Shown here: in pieces, positions 62,331 through 64,000 of the stretch
Layout: each line of letters begins with the position of its first letter
Numbering within the stretch: position 1 is the stretch's first letter
Source of the DNA: Brassica napus
Taxonomy: Eukaryota > Streptophyta > Magnoliopsida > Brassicales > Brassicaceae
Assembly: GCF_020379485.1 (NCBI RefSeq)
Contig: NC_063452.1
Location: 32,077,608 to 32,141,607, forward strand
Direction: 5' to 3'
DNA length: 64,000 bases
Position numbers and translations under genes: made by a program
The notes under the pieces: model-generated
Database searches by the model: none
The model's input: the letters and a program-made list of their open reading frames with translations, nothing else
What the model was told of the DNA's origin: nothing

Positions 62331-62442
62331 ATTCATTAATAACTTAACATGTTTTATTATATATTTACGTACCAAAAATATAAGCCAAGTTAAAACAGAA
62401 ATAATAATATCAAAATTAACATATTTTCCTAAACAAATATAG
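61579..62442 (+). pseudogene. CACTA transposase (TNP2-type), N-terminal part only
   Basis: The likely start is the ATG at 61579. The frame then encodes YYRSWMDKPHLDPNTNLL, a CPCSTCNN zinc-binding pair and HLYMKGFSRNYKVWYLHGE. This is the transposase-associated domain of plant CACTA transposases. It continues with the FFDMLDAGKQPLY and AEECMDAITEFFK blocks that precede the catalytic domain. After WRADETR (about 62320) the sequence no longer resembles the family (a CxxC block should follow) and becomes AT-rich. The catalytic region is missing, through deletion or replacement. Confidence 0.75.
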
Positions 62443-62783
62443 TTGATATTCTAAGTAGTTGAGAAATTTAATGGATTTTGCATTTTATATAAGAAATAAT
62501 TTAGGTAGTTAAATTAAAATTCGTAAAGGCATGAAAATAAATTTCTTAATTGATATGTATAATCATATAACCATGAATAGAACATTTGTTCTATTTTTTT
62601 TTCTTAACTTGAGTTTATCATGTATATATGGTATAAAGACACAATAATTACGCAACATATGACTATGAAAAGCCTTAAAAAAGACACATGAACATGAGAT
62701 AATTTTCTTAAAAAACATAACAGAATTATAAGATATGTTTTTTTGTATTGTGAATAGATCGGTTATTTTCTATATTTGTATTA
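62331..62783. other. AT-rich stretch replacing the rest of the transposase
   Basis: No coding or repeat feature is supported. Confidence 0.4.
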
Positions 62784-62993
62784 GGTCACACACAATTCTA
62801 TTCATTATTGAATGAAAATATTTTAACAATTATAACCTCATGTCATAAACTCCTATACCTTATATACACCCATAAAACATTAAATTTAGGTCACACACAA
62901 TTCTATTCATTATTGAATGAAAATATTTTAACAATTATAACCTCATGTCATAAACTCCTATACCTTATATACACCCGTAAAACATTAAATTTA
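62784..62993. repeat. 105-bp tandem duplication
   Basis: Units 62784-62888 and 62889-62993 differ at only one or two positions (CACCCATAAA versus CACCCGTAAA). Both start GGTCACACACAATTC. The near identity shows a recent event in non-coding DNA. Confidence 0.92.
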
Positions 62994-63090
62994 TGTACAT
63001 ATAAATTTATAATATTATCTTAGTTTTTAGAATGATTCTCTTTTAATAGTATATATTAAAAAATCACAAATAAAATAGTTTATTCAAATT

Positions 63091-63627
63091 TATATACTAT
63101 TAAAACTATATCATTTTTTTTCTAAAAAGTATCACCAGATTTTTGTAGGTATTTATCGGGTCAACCATTATCGGATTGCACATTGATGATGTGCTTTTGA
63201 GTTTTTACCAAATTTTATTAAAATTTTACTTATCACGTTTAAATTTAATCCAAACCGGATTACACATAAATAATCAAATTTACTAGTTTGACCACGGGTC
63301 TGGGTCATGTACAAAAACACTGATAAAAATTATTAACAACCCTACAATCTATACTAAGTCAATTTTATATCTCACAACCTCAACAAATGTAATTCTTATA
63401 AAATATATACAAAATATAAACATGGCGTTGTAAAATAAAAGTATACATAAAATAACAAATAAACAAATTGATAAATTTTATAATTTTAAACAAAAAAATC
63501 ATTTTCTTCTTTGATATAATACAACTTTGTATCTTAATAATGTACATCAAAACCATAACAATTTATATCAAACATTGTTATTATCGGGAAAAAAATCTGC
63601 GCTTTTGAAACGCAAATCAAAATCTAG
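63091..63627 (+). mobile_element. Small Helitron-like element (tentative)
   Basis: The 3' end has a short hairpin (TGCG...CGCA, about 63597-63614), then ATCAAAATCTAG (CTAG 63624-63627) and a host T. The candidate 5' end TATATACTATTAAAAC at 63091 resembles the family start but lacks the canonical TC. Confidence 0.4.
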
Positions 63628-64000
63628 TGTGACACTTCAAGAAAAAGATTAGAAACAATTACAACTCATAAAACATCAAAAAGTAATAGCCAACAAACAT
63701 TATATATTCTTTATAATTTAGATTTTAAAAGAAATGAGGCAAATAAAACAAAAGTAACCAATTAAAAATATTATCTCCATATCCTTTTAGATTATATTTA
63801 TATTATATTTATCCCTTATATATTATTTGAGAAGCATTACAACTTCTTTTTGTAGCCACATGTCTTCACTAAAATGATTCTAAGAATCATTAGAAAAATA
63901 TGTTGGTCCATCTAATTATATAATAAATTTTTTATTAAACTAACAATAAATTCATCATTAATTTACTTTATTATATCCTTAAATAAAATTTACGGAATTG
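63628..64000. other. AT-rich tail of the window
   Basis: Nothing recognisable. Confidence 0.4.

Overview
The window looks like nuclear DNA from a Brassica-type crucifer. It is AT-rich, intron-containing and dominated by transposable elements, with two well-preserved genes in the middle. The best taxonomic evidence is that these two neighbours, a deaminated-glutathione-amidase/nitrilase-like gene and a class III peroxidase, match two adjacent Arabidopsis thaliana genes recalled from memory (At4g08790 and At4g08780, PER38). The transposon families (MULE, Helitron, CACTA, TRIM, tRNA-Met- and tRNA-Asp-primed Gypsy-type elements, L1-type LINE) also fit Brassicaceae.

Layout, left: 1-3907 is a decayed MULE (MuDR-type) transposase gene on the minus strand, running off the left edge. 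5912-7387 holds three phase-compatible exon-like pieces of an unidentified gene, lying antisense to a Helitron 5' end at 7553. 7941-12080 is a non-autonomous gag-only LTR element with three LTRs of two kinds. 13005-15282 is a cluster of five TRIM LTRs arranged as two head-to-head copies plus an extra half, one LTR carrying a Stowaway-like MITE. 15937-16262 is a broken POT1-like fragment.

Centre: a complete Helitron (18601-21109) ends 71 bp before the start codon of an intact nine-exon NLP2-like gene (21181-23299, plus). A convergent intact four-exon peroxidase gene (24016-27173, minus) follows. Another Helitron 3' end sits between their 3' ends.

Right: a non-autonomous Athila-like element I (28632-37528) contains a perfect (CT)63 tract. 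A complete non-autonomous CACTA element (37794-40391) has AAC target duplications. An L1-type LINE (40508-44663) has an 18-bp perfect target duplication and an uninterrupted 1361-residue ORF2. A 1.1-kb Helitron lies on the minus strand at 44786-45891. A second Athila-like element II (46659-60041) has its left LTR split by a third, oppositely oriented LTR element III (46897 to about 52936). A CACTA element starts at 61051 and keeps only the N-terminal part of its transposase. The window ends with a 105-bp tandem duplication and a probable small Helitron.

The two host genes are not an operon or obvious pathway; they are a small conserved gene island. One encodes an amidase for metabolite repair and the other a secreted/vacuolar peroxidase. 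I found no tRNA, rRNA or CRISPR features and no clearly new protein system. The most unusual structures are the inverted TRIM cluster, the three-LTR mosaic, the mismatched U3 halves of element III, and an ATCGATCGAC-type motif shared by retroelements and a CACTA element.
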